From Rotaria socialis (lineage: Eukaryota; Rotifera; Eurotatoria; Philodinida; Philodinidae), in NCBI GenBank assembly GCA_905331475.1, contig CAJNYU010004302.1:154574-218573 (forward strand): DNA of 64,000 nt, written 5' to 3'. The position numbers and the translations under genes were made by a program. Positions 60,739 through 64,000 of this stretch are shown one piece after another (the first letter of the stretch is position 1; each line of letters begins with the position of its first letter). The notes beneath the pieces are model-generated. The model saw nothing but the letters and a program-made list of their open reading frames with translations. It was not told where the DNA came from and made no database searches.

Positions 60739-63533
60739 CGTAAGACAAAGATGCACTGGCTCTTCACTTAGAGACCAAAACTTTATTAATGTTATCAATT
60801 TTATTCTTGTAACTTTATTAACATGAGAAAAATAAAGAGAGTAACCATGCAAAATGATCAAATCTAAATACAAAAAAACAAATTCTCTGAGCAACTTCAT
60901 GATATATAAAATGTTTAACTCTTAACCATCTTAGCCTGTCTAATGATGACTTTAAATGAAATTGTAGATTAGCATTTGAAATTTGAATTTTGAATCTTAC
61001 AAAATCTCAATCATACTCACACCACACCCTTGATAATCGATTTTGATATAGAAGATAACATGGAAGAATGAAACAAGAAAGTTTTTCAATAGGTCATATT
61101 AATTGTTCTAAAATCCGACTGATGTTGTTATTATAATATCTCTAATAAATTATTTTAATTTCTTTAAGAATAGCTACAAAGATTGAAGAAATGATGGAGA
61201 TATAAGACAAACGCAAGATGAGGATATGTTTTATCGTTGAAAATATAGTTGAATGTCAGAAAGTAAATCCAGTAATTAAATTATGTTGTAAAATTCAAAA
61301 ATTTCTTTAACATAGAGTCTATGATCTCTGAATCTGAAGAAAATCTTGAACCCGACGCTTTCTAATATAGAGAAAACGGTTTATTCATCAACTTGAAGCA
61401 TTCCATCTATTTCTTCCCACGTTTTTGATAATATTGAATCGATGTTCTTGAAAGCATTAGAATTACCATATCAATTTCAACTTCATTGTTGGCAGAAAAT
61501 TCCAAAAATGATTGAATTTCTATATGTGAACTTTGAATTTTCTTATTTTTCGCAAAGACAATAAGTTTTGATATTCAACAGTGTATTTTTAAGCCTACCG
61601 AATATTTAACAGATATAATAACCATCTCTACATTTCCTTTTCTATTTATCTTTAAAAAATTCCAATTAAAATCGAAAAAAAAAGAAAAATCCTTACGTTA
61701 AATATTCAGCAAGGAAAAGGAGAGATTATGTCGTTTGTTCGTCAGTAAATCAATCAGGTACAATATCATTCTCTACATGCACAGAACGATAAGGCATGTA
61801 TCTATCTAAACTGCAATTGTATCTTGAGAGGTACGATTAATTAGACGCAGCTTATTTTTCACTTTAAACATAGCTTTCGAATATTCTTAATAAGGTTATA
61901 TTTTTAACAAGTTTCTTTTTTTTAATTGAGGTAAAAGTCAAAGGAAATCTAGCACATGCATCTACATCTTTTCATGCGAAATCATTATTCGTTGTAATTA
62001 TCAAACTTGGAGGTGCATATGAATTTGATGTTCAAATTTCTATGTCGCTACGTATTTTTTTACAGAAAGATTATAGCTTAATAATTTATTAGGCCGTTTC
62101 GCATTTGATATATATTAGTATGAGTGTTTTTTTAAAACAGAACAAAATACAAGCACTATGACTTTGAACGAATCTTCTTTTTGTTTTCAACTCTAAAACA
62201 AAAATTGACAAATTTATAGACGAAATATACTTATCAAGGGTATATAAAGAAGAAAATACATTTAAGAACATCTATAAAGTTCTACTTTTTATTTATGCTT
62301 TTACTAAAATTAAACGAACTCAAACAAAAATTTATATAGAAATTACCCTTTTTACTGAGTTTCTTGACAAAAATATTTTTTAAATATATTGTTTTCAATA
62401 TTAATACCATAGCTTTACATAAAGGTAAGCATATTCAATATTGAGTAACTTCTTCAATGTATGACTTAATAACATCATTGTCTAGTTATTGAACATTAAA
62501 AAACGTTCTTTTGATTAATTTTCACATCATTAAGAGTTTATCTTTCTCGGAATTATCAATTAGATAACCATCAATAGTCTATTAGTAGAAATCTATATGC
62601 CATTTAATATTAAATTTCATGATTGAAAACTTTGATGAATAGCATGTTATCACAGGTTCATGAACTTATTCATAAATCTATGATATTGAGAGATTATTTT
62701 CTATCTTTTATCTATTGTTTCCTATGAGAAAAAAATGACAAATTATTAAAAACATTTTGATTATACAAATACTTCTGATATCAAGATTATTTAGAATGAT
62801 TATGCTCTTTTTTTCTTCTGTAGAAAAAGTTGTATTATATCTCATTAAAGACAAAAACAAAGAAACCAAAATCATTAATTTTTAACATCATAATAATGAC
62901 ATTTTTCTTTATCAAAGACGAATTTTATTCGTATGAAATAACCAATAATAAAATTTATTTTTATTTTTATTCTACAAGAACAAAAAGAATAATTAATTGA
63001 ACGTACCCATAGGCATTATCACTTAACACAGATAAAAATAAAATTCAAGCCATTCAAGTTATTGAGCACGAACAATTTAAGTCTTTCTTTTTTTGACAGT
63101 TGTGTTATTGGTTCTAAAATTAAAAGAAAAATATGCATATATTTTATATCATTAAGGTATCTCAAAAACATTTTCGATATATCGTAATACATTTTAATGT
63201 TATCTTTTACGTTTTCAAGCTACTCAACTAAAATTGACATATTTCTAAAGGAGGTTCGTTAGAAGAAGGGGCCCCTTGTAACAGACAATGAGAGATATTT
63301 GTATTTATAGAATAGTAATATCAAATAATGAAGTTTTTCTTTCAGATGAATCAATATTTAACAATAATTTATTTTAAAGAGATGAAAAATTTCATCGATC
63401 ACAAATATAATTACGATTCATAAAAAAATCAAGCATTTTCATAATGAAATATAATCAAAAGTAAAATCACTGGATATCCTATTTGAATGATCATAATTAG
63501 AAAATTAAAATAGTTTAAAAAATCATATAATTT
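60739..63533. other. Very AT-rich non-coding region
   Basis: About 2.8 kb of A/T-dominated DNA with no ORF of recognisable content. The short ORFs are chance. Confidence 0.5.
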
Positions 63534-63890
63534 TTATATATACTTACAAGCAACTTTCAGCTTCTCAAATTCAGAAGATAATAATCTTCTGTTTAACTCA
63601 GCTTCAGCTTCACTAAAATAAATCGAATTAGTCTAAAATATTTACAAATATATACTTACATTTTTTTTAAATATTTCTGGATTTGCATAAATATCAAATT
63701 TGCATTTTTCGAGAATTTTTAAATCATCTGAAACATCTATAATGGACATAATATTAATATAAATACATTTTTTAATTGTTTTTTTTTAACATAAAAACTA
63801 CTATTATATTACCTTGAAATTTCTTTCTCTCGAAATTAAAATGGATTATTGTAATGCATGATGTGGCCAAAATTTTAATGAGCTGTGCAC
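63534..63890 (-). CDS. Possible exons of an unidentified gene (partial)
   Basis: Three minus-strand blocks share a frame across splice sites. The first ends HFNFERKKFQ|G at 63,813 (GTAATA). The second, at 63,660-63,727 (TTTCAG before, GTAAGT after), encodes DDLKILEKCKFDIYANPEIF. The third, at 63,534-63,632 (TTTTAG before), encodes NRRLLSSEFEKLKVA and either stops at 63,534 or splices again at 63,548. No start is visible before the window edge and no family is recognised. The in-frame chain supports a real gene, but chance in AT-rich DNA is possible. Confidence 0.35.
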
Positions 63891-63914
63891 TGGCATCGCA
63901 GCGGCTCTCTCAAA

Positions 63915-63992
63915 AAATATAGGAATTCCTATATAGGATAGGTCTAAAATATATAGGATCGCCCTCAACTATATAGGAAAAATATAGGATGA
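63915..63992. repeat. TATAGGA-rich repeat at window edge
   Basis: The word TATAGGA occurs six times in about 75 bp (AATATAGGAATTCCTATATAGG...), including one palindrome. It may continue beyond the window. Confidence 0.7.
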
Positions 63993-64000
63993 CAAATTTA

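Noticed and set aside
60323..60748. ORFs on both strands with similar translations (YTRSINL...FSVYIEVK)
   Set aside because: They arise because the region is a palindrome, so both strands carry the same sequence. No family match and no conserved start.

Overview
The window looks like nuclear DNA of a small invertebrate, most likely a bdelloid rotifer (Adineta/Rotaria type). This is inferred, not searched. The reasons are: AT-rich sequence; animal orthologues (NPC1, PTEN, HERPUD, ABHD13, SIL1, CWC22, myosin regulatory light chain) cut by mostly short GT-AG introns; an intronless ADP-ribosyltransferase plus tetratricopeptide-repeat (ART-TPR) gene; remnants of a cellular RNA-dependent RNA polymerase and of an FG-GAP/VCBS repeat gene; and a decayed env-bearing Ty3/gypsy-type LTR element. 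All of these are families known to be abundant in bdelloids. No bacterial-type operon, tRNA, rRNA or CRISPR array was seen.

Layout. 0.4-5.7 kb (-): NPC1 sterol transporter. 8.1-11.1 kb (-): PTEN lipid phosphatase, divergent from HERPUD (11.6-14.4 kb, +), followed by the alpha/beta hydrolase ABHD13 (14.6-17.4 kb, +) and a membrane-anchored type-B carboxylesterase (18.5-22.6 kb, +). 22.8-24.8 kb (-): a disordered Pro/Arg/Tyr-rich protein. 26.7-27.4 kb (-): myosin regulatory light chain. 28.5-30.5 kb (-): SIL1. 30.9-35.1 kb (-): a coiled-coil protein with a death-like C-terminus. 35.6-36.5 kb (-): a mucin-like membrane protein. 37.2-38.4 kb (+): a TMEM272-like four-pass protein. 38.6-41.0 kb (-): ART-TPR. 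42.1-44.3 kb (-): CWC22. 44.6-46.2 kb: a broken RdRP joined to a TPR fragment. 46.6-47.7 kb (-): a rhodopsin-like GPCR.

From about 47.7 kb to the end the character changes to mobile and repeated DNA. A complete but mutated 6.17-kb LTR retrotransposon lies at 49,416-55,589, with 179-bp LTRs and a CCGCC target duplication. It is followed by a 1.15-kb inverted-repeat element, satellite-like GATGAC repeats, an FG-GAP fragment, a 517-bp almost perfect foldback palindrome, and very AT-rich sequence with at most one partial gene at the right edge. Smaller inverted-repeat (MITE-like) elements also sit in introns of HERPUD and ABHD13 and near 25.3 kb.

The genes do not form a pathway cluster. Thematic links such as ER stress (HERPUD, SIL1) are probably chance. 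The parts most worth a second look are the intact ART-TPR gene, the RdRP/TPR chimera joined at a TA microsatellite, the catalytically complete membrane carboxylesterase, the death-domain coiled-coil protein, and the unnamed foldback and TIR repeats. No clearly new multi-gene system was found.
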